A stretch of DNA of 21,281 nt, from the NCBI GenBank assembly GCA_035581425.1, contig DATJVP010000161.1, forward strand, positions 1 to 21,281, given 5' to 3'. The stretch is from DASZHJ01 sp035581425 (GTDB lineage Bacteria > Pseudomonadota > Alphaproteobacteria > ATCC43930 > CGMCC-115725). A program made the translations under genes and the position numbers. Of the stretch, positions 14,626 through 21,281 are shown piece by piece (positions within the stretch are counted from its first letter, which is position 1; every line of letters begins with the position of its first letter). The notes below the pieces were generated by a model. That model ran no database searches. It worked only from the letters and a program-made list of their open reading frames with translations, and was not told where the DNA came from.

Positions 14626-15335
14626 GCGCGCCCATTCTCCTCCTTGAGGACGTGCAGGCCTATTACGGCGAGAGCCACGTGTTGCAGGGGGTGAGCCTCG
14701 CGCTTGCGCCCGGCGAGGTGCTGAGCCTGCTCGGCCGCAACGGCGCGGGCAAGACCACGACGCTCAAGACCGTCATGGGAATCCTCCGCGCGCGCGACGG
14801 CAGCATCAAATTCGCGGGCACGCAGATCGAAAAGCTCGCTCCCTACCGGATCGCGCGTCTCGGCATCGGCTACGTGCCGGAGACGCGCGGGATCTTTCAA
14901 TCGCTCTCCGTCGGCGAGAATCTCACCCTCGCCGCTCGCTCCGGAATTGGGCGCGGAACGGCTTGGACGCTCGCACGGGTCTTCGACCTCTTCCCGCGCT
15001 TGCGAGAACGGCGCGCGAGCGGCGGCGGAAAGCTCTCCGGCGGCGAGCAGCAGATGCTCGCGATCGCCCGCGCGCTCCTGACGAACCCGCGGCTTCTCAT
15101 CCTCGACGAACCCACGGAGGGGCTGGCGCCCGTCGTCGTCGAGGAGATCGAGGCGGTGCTCGGCCGCCTCAAAGCCGAGGGCCTCTCGATCCTACTGGTC
15201 GAGCAGAATCTCGGTTTCGCACTCGCGTTTGCGGACCGGGTGGCGGTACTCGGCAAGGGCCGCGTGCGCTGGGTGGGCAGCCCTGCCGAGTTCGAGAGCG
15301 CGAAAGAAATCCGACATCGCTGGCTCGGTCTCTGA
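14622..15335 (+). CDS. ABC transporter ATP-binding protein (LivF family)
   Basis: A 237-residue ATPase, partner of the LivG-type subunit. Walker A is GRNGAGKT (38-45), GYVPETRGIFQSLSV (83-97) is the LivF-type Q-loop stretch, the signature is LSGGEQQ (138-144), Walker B is LLILDEP (158-164), and VEQN follows near 193-196 where other ABC ATPases have the switch His, as usual for LivF. Its ATG overlaps the LivG stop (ATGA). It is the last transporter gene; 61 bases separate it from a short leader ORF and the dehydrogenase. Confidence 0.93.
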   Translation: MSAPILLLEDVQAYYGESHVLQGVSLALAPGEVLSLLGRNGAGKTTTLKTVMGILRARDGSIKFAGTQIEKLAPYRIARLGIGYVPETRGIFQSLSVGENLTLAARSGIGRGTAWTLARVFDLFPRLRERRASGGGKLSGGEQQMLAIARALLTNPRLLILDEPTEGLAPVVVEEIEAVLGRLKAEGLSILLVEQNLGFALAFADRVAVLGKGRVRWVGSPAEFESAKEIRHRWLGL

Positions 15336-15396
15336 ACCCGTGGCGCCTCACGTGCGATCGTGCGAGACTTCGCGACATCTCGATCAAGGAGCCACC

Positions 15397-15426
15397 ATGC
15401 GCGTTTGGCTCGGCATTCCGCAATGA
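15397..15426 (+). CDS. Nine-codon leader ORF coupled to the dehydrogenase
   Basis: A short frame, MRVWLGIPQ, begins at an ATG with an excellent ribosome binding site (AAGGAG at 15386-15391, five bases away) and its TGA stop overlaps the ATG of the dehydrogenase gene in an ATGA junction. The dehydrogenase itself has no other ribosome binding site. The simplest reading is that ribosomes terminate the leader and restart at the dehydrogenase. The peptide could also be only a carrier for the ribosome binding site. A frameshifted remnant of a longer N-terminus is less likely because the downstream gene starts exactly where its family does. Confidence 0.45.
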   Translation: MRVWLGIPQ

Positions 15427-16505
15427 AGCCTGCAATCGTCGTCCTCCCCGGCGATGGTATCGGCCCGGAAGTCGTCGCCGCGGCCTGTAGCGTGCTCGAA
15501 ATGGCGCTCGCGAAAGCCGAGGCCGGCGTCGAACTTCTCCACCGTCCCATCGGACTCGAGGCGCTCCAGAAAGTGGGGCGCAGCATTCCGCAGGAAACGC
15601 ACGAGGCGATCGCGCGCGCCGATGGCGTGCTGCTAGGGCCCGTCACCTCGCACATCTACGACATATTCGATCCCATCAGCGCCAATCCCAGCGCCTACAT
15701 GCGCAAGACATTCGATCTCTATGCGAACGTCCGCCCCGCGCGCTCGCGCGAGGGTGTGCCAGCGCTTTCTCACGAGGTCGATCTCGTGGTGATGCGCGAA
15801 AATACCGAAGGCTTTTACGCCGACCGAAATCTCCTCGACGGCAACGGCGAGCTGCGGCCGAATGAGGACACCGTCCTTTCCGTGCGGCTCATCACGCGCA
15901 AGGCCTGCCTGCGGATCGCGCGCGCTGGCTTCGAGCTCGCGCGTGCCCGCGGCGGCAAGCGGCGCGTCAGCCTGGTCCACAAGGCGAACGTGCTGCGCCG
16001 TGGCGATGGACTCTTCCTCGACTGCTGTCGCGAGGTCGCGCGGGATTTCCCGGAGATCGCCGTCAACGATTTCCACATCGACGCCGCCGCGATGCATCTC
16101 GTCATGCGCCCTGCCGAGTTCGACGTAATAGTCACTACGAACATGTACGGCGATATCCTCTCCGACGAGGCCGCGGGTCTCGTGGGCGGGCTCGGCCTCG
16201 CGCCGGGCCTCAATGCCGGAGACAAGCTCGCGATGGCGCAGGCGGTGCACGGTTCGGCGCCGGATATCGCAGGCAAGGGCATCGCAAATCCCGCCGCGGA
16301 GATCCTCTCCGCGGCGATGCTGCTGGAATGGCTCGGCCATCGCCGCGGCGAGGCCGCATTGTGTCGCGCCGGGCGTGCCATGGACGCCGCGGTCGATCGC
16401 ACGCTCGCCAAGGCACAAACCCTGACGCCCGATCTCGGCGGCAAATCGAGCACGCAGGAGTTCGCAGCGGCGGTCGCGCGCAATCTGGAGGTGGGACATG
16501 GCTGA
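15423..16505 (+). CDS. Isocitrate/isopropylmalate-family beta-decarboxylating dehydrogenase
   Basis: A 360-residue NAD(P)-dependent, divalent-metal-dependent dehydrogenase that oxidises a 2-hydroxy acid and removes its beta carboxylate. GDGIGPE is at 10-16; substrate-carboxylate arginines R94, R104 and R125 are present (MRKTFDLYANVRP, RENTEGFY); Y132 and K187 (HKANVL) are catalytic; metal ligands D220, D244 and D248 (DILSD) follow, and HGSAPDIAGKGIANP (276-290) binds the cofactor. ENTEG and HKANVL are closer to isocitrate/homoisocitrate-type than to LeuB-type enzymes. Being in a catabolic operon and not beside leuCD, a role on a pathway intermediate such as a hydroxy-diacid is inferred. The start is set by the leader ORF overlap; the end overlaps the amidase by 8 bases. 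Confidence 0.9.
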   Translation: MKPAIVVLPGDGIGPEVVAAACSVLEMALAKAEAGVELLHRPIGLEALQKVGRSIPQETHEAIARADGVLLGPVTSHIYDIFDPISANPSAYMRKTFDLYANVRPARSREGVPALSHEVDLVVMRENTEGFYADRNLLDGNGELRPNEDTVLSVRLITRKACLRIARAGFELARARGGKRRVSLVHKANVLRRGDGLFLDCCREVARDFPEIAVNDFHIDAAAMHLVMRPAEFDVIVTTNMYGDILSDEAAGLVGGLGLAPGLNAGDKLAMAQAVHGSAPDIAGKGIANPAAEILSAAMLLEWLGHRRGEAALCRAGRAMDAAVDRTLAKAQTLTPDLGGKSSTQEFAAAVARNLEVGHG

Positions 16506-17946
16506 ACTCTGCGATATCGAGGCGGTGGAGCTGCGCCGTCTGATCGGCGCCAAGGCGATCTCGCCGGTCGAGCTCCTTGAGGCCTGCCTCAAGCGCATCG
16601 AAGCGGTGAACCCCGCGCTCAACGCGATCACCGCGACCGCGATCGACCGGGCGAAGTCGGAAGCGAAGGCGGCGGAGAAGGCGGTGCTCGCGGGCGACGC
16701 GCTGGGGCCGCTGCATGGGCTTCCGATCGGGATCAAGGACCTCAACGAGACCGCGGGCATCAAGACTACCTGGGGCTCGCCTCTCTACAAGGATTACGTC
16801 CCCGAGAAAGACGAGCGCATGGTGGCAGCGGTGCGGCAAGCGGGCGCCATCGTCGTGGGCAAGACCAACACGCCGGAGTTCGGCGCCGGCGCCAACACGA
16901 CCAACCCTGTCTGGGGACCGACGGGCAATCCCTTCGATCCCGCGCGCATCTGCGGCGGCTCCTCCGGCGGCTCCGCGGTGGCGCTCGCGACCTCCATGCT
17001 TCCGACCTGCACCGGCTCCGATACCGGCGGCAGCCTCCGTATCCCCGCGGCCTTTTGCGGCGTCGTGGGATTCCGACCCTCGCCCGGCCTCGTCGCAACC
17101 GAACGGCGCGCACTCGGCTGGACGCCAATCTCAGTGCAGGGGCCGATGGGCAGGACCGTCGCGGACACGCTGCTTCTCCTGCAGGCGCAGGTTTCCGGCG
17201 ACAGCCGCGACCCCCTCGCCTCCCGCGTCGATCCCGCGGAATTCGCCGCGATCGAGCCCGTCGATCTCTCGCGTCTTCGCGTCGCCGTCTCCGAGGACTT
17301 CGGGGGCATGCCGATCGACCCCGGAATCCGCGAGACATTCCGCGAGCGGATCGGGCTCGTCAAACATGCCTTCCGGAGCTGCGAGGCGCGCGACCCTGAT
17401 ATGGCCGGGGCCGACGAGGCCTTCGGCATCATTCGCGCGCTCAATTTCCTCGCCGCGCATAAGGAGCGCTACGAGCGGCATCGCGACAAGCTGGGCCCCA
17501 ACATCGTCGCCAACTATGAGCAGGGCCTAGCCCTGAGCGCCGCCGACGCCGCGCGCGGCCACGTCATGCAGACGCGCATCTACCGTGCCTTCCAGGAATT
17601 CTTCCAGGACTGCGACATCCTCATCTGCCCGACGGTCCCGGTTCCACCTTTCCCGCTGGAGCAGCGCTATTGCGCGGAGATCGACGGCAAGAAGCTCCCG
17701 ACCTATTACAGTTGGCTCGCGCCGACCTACTACATCACGCTGACGGCGCACCCCGCGATCTCAGTTCCCTGCGGGCTCGAGCCCACGGGCACGCCCTTCG
17801 GCATTCAGGTCGTGGGACCCGCGCGCCAAGACAAATACCTGCTGGATGTGGCGCATGCGCTGGAGGCGCTGCTGGCGCGCGATTCCCGGACCGCGCGTCC
17901 GATCCCGGACCTCGAGAGACTCAGGAGCTGGCGCAGGCCGCGCTGA
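16498..17946 (+). CDS. Amidase-signature family hydrolase
   Basis: A 482-residue amidase of the Ser-cisSer-Lys family. The triad is K80 (GIKDL), cis-Ser155 (GGSSGGSA) and nucleophile S179 (GSDTGGSLRIPA); the 24-residue spacing of the two serines equals that of characterised members. These enzymes hydrolyse carboxamides to acid and ammonia or amine; related forms include aryl-acylamidases and AtzF-like enzymes, but no GatA partner genes are nearby, so a tRNA role is unlikely. No signal peptide is seen. The ATG overlaps the end of the dehydrogenase gene by 8 bases, placing it last in the importer operon. Together with the importer it suggests that an amide enters the cell and is cut. The operon ends 12 bases before a convergent gene. 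Confidence 0.92.
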   Translation: MAELCDIEAVELRRLIGAKAISPVELLEACLKRIEAVNPALNAITATAIDRAKSEAKAAEKAVLAGDALGPLHGLPIGIKDLNETAGIKTTWGSPLYKDYVPEKDERMVAAVRQAGAIVVGKTNTPEFGAGANTTNPVWGPTGNPFDPARICGGSSGGSAVALATSMLPTCTGSDTGGSLRIPAAFCGVVGFRPSPGLVATERRALGWTPISVQGPMGRTVADTLLLLQAQVSGDSRDPLASRVDPAEFAAIEPVDLSRLRVAVSEDFGGMPIDPGIRETFRERIGLVKHAFRSCEARDPDMAGADEAFGIIRALNFLAAHKERYERHRDKLGPNIVANYEQGLALSAADAARGHVMQTRIYRAFQEFFQDCDILICPTVPVPPFPLEQRYCAEIDGKKLPTYYSWLAPTYYITLTAHPAISVPCGLEPTGTPFGIQVVGPARQDKYLLDVAHALEALLARDSRTARPIPDLERLRSWRRPR

Positions 17947-17958
17947 GCGGCGCCCCCG

Positions 17959-18375
17959 TCACTTGTGCTGATCTGGGACGTGCTTCTCGGGGGTGTGTTT
18001 CTCCGGAGTGTGCTTCTCCGGCGTGTGCTTTTCCGCGATGTGCTTTTCCGGAGTGTGCTTCTCGGCGACATGCTTGATGGGGGTACTCTTCTCCGGCTCG
18101 TGCTTGTCCGGAGTGTGCTTCTCCGGCGTGTGCTTCATCGCGGGATGCGATTTTGCCGCAGCCGTGGTTCCACCGGTTGCGCTCCCTCCGGACCCGCCCG
18201 CAGCGCCGGCACCGGCGCCCGCGCCTGCACCCGCGTTCCCGACAGCGCTCCCGGCGCCGCTGAGCTTCTGATCGGTTGCCTTGCCGACATCCGTCGCGGC
18301 GCCCTGCGCCATGGCGGAAATCGGCGCCACCGCAACGAGTGCCAGCATCGAAAAAGCGGCGATAACACCGCGCAT
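17959..18375 (-). CDS. Secreted His-rich KHTPE pentapeptide-repeat protein
   Basis: A 138-residue protein of no recognised family. Residues 1-24 are a clear signal peptide (MRGVIAAFSM start, cleavage after AMAQ or SAMA). Then come a short acidic/basic stretch (25-40), a Gly/Ala-rich hinge (41-70), and from 81 to 135 eleven units of five residues with consensus K-H-T-P-E (variants KHVAE, KHIAE, KHEPE, KSTPI, KHVPD), ending QHK. About a dozen His residues recur every five positions, a pattern that suggests metal binding or a charged spacer in the periplasm or at the surface (inference). GGGAGG lies 6 bases before the ATG at 18375, which fixes the start; the ORF is open 15 codons further up. It converges on the amidase gene and is divergent from the flavin monooxygenase operon. 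Confidence 0.75.
   Translation of the reverse strand: MRGVIAAFSMLALVAVAPISAMAQGAATDVGKATDQKLSGAGSAVGNAGAGAGAGAGAAGGSGGSATGGTTAAAKSHPAMKHTPEKHTPDKHEPEKSTPIKHVAEKHTPEKHIAEKHTPEKHTPEKHTPEKHVPDQHK
17971..18135 (-). repeat. Eleven tandem 15-base repeats in the His-rich gene
   Basis: The coding repeat of the preceding protein is also visible in DNA: 11 units of 15 bases, plus-strand consensus CTTCTCCGGAGTGTG, with substitutions mostly in the second half of the unit. Units stay in frame, so expansion and contraction would not disrupt the protein. Confidence 0.85.
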
Positions 18376-18520
18376 GCGCGCCTCCCGGAGAAACTCGCGC
18401 GAGCCTAGCGAGAGCGCCATTTAGAATTCGTTAAGCGAACCGCGCGTCCGAGAATTCCGGTTACAGATGAGCGACTTGACCCTATAGTGAGCGGCAACGG
18501 CCGACGGAGGGAGGCGCCCC
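18376..18520. promoter_or_regulatory. Divergent control region of the His-rich gene and the flavin monooxygenase operon
   Basis: The 145-base region is locally AT-rich around 18418-18470 and contains two direct copies of AGAATTC, 29 bases apart, near 18422 and 18451, plus TTGACC at 18476-18481 on the plus strand. It should contain both promoters; a confident -35/-10 pair was not found for either. Confidence 0.35.
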
Positions 18521-19798
18521 ATGAAGCTCCTGTGGTTCCACCTAATGCCCTACACCGAGCTGCCCGAGGATTTCCGGGACAAGAACTCGTCGGTTTGGGT
18601 CGACATTCACTCCTCGCTCTTCGACCCCAAGCGCGCCCACCTCATGTACAACGATTTCATGGACGAGCTCGAATATGCCGCGGAATGCGGCTTCGATGCT
18701 GTCTGCGTCAACGAGCATCATTCGAACGGCTATGGCCTCATGCCGTCGCCAAACCTCATCGCGACCGCGCTCTCGCGCCGGACTACGGACACCGCGATCT
18801 GCGTTCTCGGCAACTCGCTCGCGCTCTACAACCCGCCGACGCGGGTTGCGGAAGAATTCGCGATGATCGACGTCATCAGCGGCGGCCGGCTCATCGCTGG
18901 CTTCCCCGTGGGGACGCCGATGGACACCTGCTACGCCTACGGCCAGAACCCGAGCATGCTGCGCGAGCGCTACCTGGAGGCGCACGATCTCGTGCTGCGC
19001 GCCTGGACCGAGCGCGAGACCTTCGCCTTCAACGGCCGCTTCAACCAGCAGCGCTACGTCAACGTCTGGCCGCGCCCGGTACAACAGCCACATCCACCGA
19101 TCTGGATCCCCGGCGGCGGCTCCGTCGAGACGTGGCAGTGGTGCGCCAAGATGGACTACGTCTATTCCTACCTCTCCTATTACGGCTACAAGGCCGGGCG
19201 CGCGACGGTCGAAGGCTTCTGGAAGGAGATGGCGCGGCTCGGCAAGGACCGGAATCCCTACCGCGCGGGCTTCCTGCAATTCGTGGGCGTCGCCGAGAGC
19301 CGGGCGGAGGCGATGAAGCTCTACAAGGAGCCTGCCGAGTATTTTTACGGCCGCTGCCTCCACGTCAGCGCGAAATACGCGACGCCGCCGGGATACAGCA
19401 GCGAGGCGACGCAGCGCGCGGGGATCATGAGTCAGGTGCAGCAGGCCGCGGGCGCCACGCCGCCGCGCTACAACGACAAGTTCCAGATGCTCGCAAAGGA
19501 CATGAACGACATCGTCGATCGCGGCTACGTCATTATCGGCTCGCCCGACGAGGTCGCGGAGCAGCTGAAGGAGGTCGCGACCGACCTCAACGTCGGCCAT
19601 CTCATGCTGCTGCTGCAATTCGGAAACATGAGCAAGGACCTCACGCGCTACAACACGCGTCTCTTCGCGGAGAAGGTGATGCCGCAGCTCCGCGATCTCT
19701 TCTCCGAGTGGGAGGATCGCTGGTGGCCGCAGCCGATGGCGCGGGAGATGCGCGCGGAAGTGCCGGCCTTCGCCCCGCAGCGCTCGGCTGCGGAATAG
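18521..19798 (+). CDS. LLM-class (luciferase-like) flavin-dependent monooxygenase
   Basis: A 425-residue TIM-barrel monooxygenase that uses reduced FMN or F420 with O2. The segment VNEHHSNGYGLMPSPNLIATALSRRT (63-88) is typical of the family, followed by LGNSLALYNPPTRVAEEFAMIDVISGGRLIAGFPVG (95-130) and later by GSPDEVAEQL (348-357). GGAGGGAGG lies about 6 bases before the ATG. It starts a compact operon with two hydrolases (7- and 8-base gaps). Members of this class break C-S, C-N or C-C bonds in many xenobiotics, so a catabolic job is likely, but the substrate is unknown. No separate flavin reductase gene is visible. Confidence 0.9.
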   Translation: MKLLWFHLMPYTELPEDFRDKNSSVWVDIHSSLFDPKRAHLMYNDFMDELEYAAECGFDAVCVNEHHSNGYGLMPSPNLIATALSRRTTDTAICVLGNSLALYNPPTRVAEEFAMIDVISGGRLIAGFPVGTPMDTCYAYGQNPSMLRERYLEAHDLVLRAWTERETFAFNGRFNQQRYVNVWPRPVQQPHPPIWIPGGGSVETWQWCAKMDYVYSYLSYYGYKAGRATVEGFWKEMARLGKDRNPYRAGFLQFVGVAESRAEAMKLYKEPAEYFYGRCLHVSAKYATPPGYSSEATQRAGIMSQVQQAAGATPPRYNDKFQMLAKDMNDIVDRGYVIIGSPDEVAEQLKEVATDLNVGHLMLLLQFGNMSKDLTRYNTRLFAEKVMPQLRDLFSEWEDRWWPQPMAREMRAEVPAFAPQRSAAE

Positions 19799-19805
19799 CG
19801 CATCC

Positions 19806-20579
19806 ATGCCGGAGACCTCGACCGTCGAGGTGAACGGTTTTCCCTGCCGCGTTTGGCGCCAAGGGAGCGGACCCAAACTCGGCTTCCTTGCGGGCTTCGG
19901 CGGATTGCCGCGCTGGATTCCGTTCCTCGATCGATTGGCAGCGGAGCGAACCGTGATCGTGCCCTCGCTGCCGGGCTTTCCCGGCGCGACCGGACACGCC
20001 GTCCTCGACAATCATCTCGACTGGGTGCTCGCCGCGCGCCATCTGCTGGCGGCGGCCGATCTCGAGGGTGCCGATCTCGCGGGAAGCTCGGTCGGCGCCT
20101 CATTCGCGGCGGAGATGGCGGCGATCTGGCCAGGCGCCATGCGACGCCTTGCGCTCATCGCGCCCTTCGGCCTCTTCGACGAGAAGGATCCCGCGACCGA
20201 TCCCTGGGCGCAGCGCGCGCCTGACGTGCCGGGCCTGCTCTGCGCCGATCCCGCGAAGTGGCAGGCGCTCAAGGAGGCACCCGCAGGCGCCAATTCCATC
20301 GAGTGGCCGATCGAGCAGACCCGCGCCAGCGAGGCCGCCGCGCGCATCTTCTGGCCGCTCGGCAATACCGGTCTCGCCAAGCGCCTGCCGCTCATCGAGG
20401 CGCCAACCTTGCTGGTCTGGGGCGCCGAGGACCGCATTCTTCCGCGCAGCTACGCCCAGCGATTCGCGCAGGCAATCAAGGGCCGGACCGAAATCAAGGT
20501 GATTGCAGGCGCGGGCCACCTCGCCGAACTCGACAAGCCCGACGAGGCTGCGGCGGCGATCCTCGGTTGGACCCGCTGA
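19806..20579 (+). CDS. Alpha/beta hydrolase
   Basis: A 257-residue alpha/beta-fold hydrolase. The nucleophile is S95 in the elbow GSSVG (93-97), with D209 in WGAEDRILP and H238 in GAGHLAELDKP completing the triad. The oxyanion region is the AGFGGL segment (29-34). No signal peptide is seen. The gene is seven bases behind the LLM monooxygenase; in such pairs the hydrolase often opens an ester or C-C bond made by the oxygenase (inference). The start at 19806 has only a weak ribosome binding site, in keeping with coupling to the upstream gene. Confidence 0.88.
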   Translation: MPETSTVEVNGFPCRVWRQGSGPKLGFLAGFGGLPRWIPFLDRLAAERTVIVPSLPGFPGATGHAVLDNHLDWVLAARHLLAAADLEGADLAGSSVGASFAAEMAAIWPGAMRRLALIAPFGLFDEKDPATDPWAQRAPDVPGLLCADPAKWQALKEAPAGANSIEWPIEQTRASEAAARIFWPLGNTGLAKRLPLIEAPTLLVWGAEDRILPRSYAQRFAQAIKGRTEIKVIAGAGHLAELDKPDEAAAAILGWTR

Positions 20580-20587
20580 GGCCGGCC

Positions 20588-21281
20588 GTGGCAGAGCTGC
20601 ATCCCGACGCCCAACGCGTCCTCGATCTCATCAAGGAGTCCGGGCGCCCGCCCTACGATGCGATGGAGCCTGCAGTCGCGCGGCAATTCTATCGCAATGC
20701 GCGCACCGTCCTGCAGCCGGAGCCGCCGGAAGTCGCGTCGGTGCGCGATCTCTTGGCGCCGGGTCCGCGGGGACCGATCCCACTCCGCCTCTATCGCGGC
20801 CTCGGCACGGCAGCCGGCGCCGCGTTGCCGACGCTCGTCTTCTATCACGGCGGCGGTTGGGTCTTCGGCGATCTCGACACGCATGACGGCGTCTGCCGCA
20901 GGCTCGCGAACGCTGCGCGCGCGGCAGTCGTCTCCGTCGAATATCGCGTCGCACCCGAGCACAAATTTCCGGCCGCGGTCGATGACGCGCTCGCGGCCCT
21001 GCGCTGGACCGCAGAGCGGGCGGCATCGCTCGACCTCGATCCCCGACGGCTCGCGGTGGGAGGCGACAGCGCCGGCGGCAATCTCGCGGCGGTGGCGGCA
21101 CTCGACGCCCGGGACCGCGGCGGTCCTGCGTTGCGCTTCCAGCTCTTGATCTACCCCGCGGTCGACCTCACCCTGGCGCTCGCGCAGAAGAACCCCTGCG
21201 AGGGCATGCCGCTCGCCGCCAAGACGATGGTGTGGTTCCGTGATCTTTATTTGCGAACCGCTGCGGATCAAACGGACTGGC
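20588..21281 (+). CDS. Alpha/beta hydrolase of the hormone-sensitive-lipase (HSL) family, partial at the right edge
   Basis: 231 codons are visible and the frame runs off the right end. The HSL oxyanion motif HGGGW is at 87-91, EYRVAPEHKFPAA at 118-130 is typical, and the nucleophile elbow GDSAGG (159-164) contains S161; the Asp and His of the triad lie beyond the edge. The family hydrolyses short-chain esters, lactones or carbamates. GTG at 20588 is chosen because it is the first start after the previous stop, with GAGG about 9 bases upstream. It is the third gene of the LLM operon. Confidence 0.88.
   Translation, partial: MAELHPDAQRVLDLIKESGRPPYDAMEPAVARQFYRNARTVLQPEPPEVASVRDLLAPGPRGPIPLRLYRGLGTAAGAALPTLVFYHGGGWVFGDLDTHDGVCRRLANAARAAVVSVEYRVAPEHKFPAAVDDALAALRWTAERAASLDLDPRRLAVGGDSAGGNLAAVAALDARDRGGPALRFQLLIYPAVDLTLALAQKNPCEGMPLAAKTMVWFRDLYLRTAADQTDW

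Noticed and set aside
17971..18135. Possible CRISPR array
   Set aside because: Units are 15 bases, contiguous and in coding frame, with no spacers and no cas genes.
17965..18408. Plus-strand repeat ORFs (VLLRR-like and CFSGV-like) that look like pentapeptide-repeat proteins
   Set aside because: Any frame of a 15-base tandem repeat gives five-residue repeats. Only the minus strand has a signal peptide and a good ribosome binding site.

Overview
The window is a GC-rich, densely coding stretch of a bacterial chromosome. The gene style (Leu/Ile/Val-type ABC importer operon, many SDR/MDR/crotonase/LLM enzymes, short overlaps with ATGA junctions, CCCTCTCCC/GGGAGAGG intergenic palindromes) suggests an alphaproteobacterium, perhaps an environmental Rhodospirillales or Hyphomicrobiales relative; this is inference, since no rRNA or other marker is present. 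No tRNA, rRNA, insertion sequence, integrase or CRISPR array was seen.

Left part (1-4917). A filamentous-haemagglutinin-type secreted protein runs off the left edge on the minus strand (only its N-terminal 318 codons are visible). It is followed by a minus-strand SDR dehydrogenase and, divergently, a zinc-less MDR oxidoreductase that overlaps a monofunctional peptidoglycan transglycosylase (mtgA). A minus-strand crotonase converges on these across a 320-base stretch that holds at most one tiny secreted ORF.

Middle part (5266-17946), the probable catabolic core. Plus strand: an M20 metallopeptidase/amidohydrolase and a class III PLP aminotransferase. Minus strand: alpha and beta subunits of a Rieske ring-hydroxylating dioxygenase. 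Divergent from these is a MarR regulator that opens an operon of a complete five-component branched-chain-amino-acid-type ABC importer, an isocitrate/homoisocitrate-type beta-decarboxylating dehydrogenase and an amidase-signature hydrolase. The marR/dioxygenase intergenic region carries overlapping divergent promoter-like elements and a small palindrome, so MarR probably controls both sides. Taken together the set looks like uptake and breakdown of an amide- or amine-bearing, probably aromatic, compound: import, amide cleavage, ring hydroxylation, amino-group removal, oxidative decarboxylation. The substrate cannot be read from the sequence. No ferredoxin or reductase for the dioxygenase lies in the window.

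Right part (17959-21281). A minus-strand secreted protein with eleven His-rich pentapeptide repeats (KHTPE type) faces away from a plus-strand operon of a luciferase-like flavin monooxygenase, an alpha/beta hydrolase and an HSL-family esterase cut by the right edge.

The points most worth a second look are the His-repeat protein, the Lys-rich tail on the dioxygenase beta subunit, a nine-codon leader ORF coupled to the dehydrogenase, a paired palindromic element between the binding-protein and permease genes, the paired hairpins in front of the haemagglutinin-like gene, and the substrate of the catabolic island.
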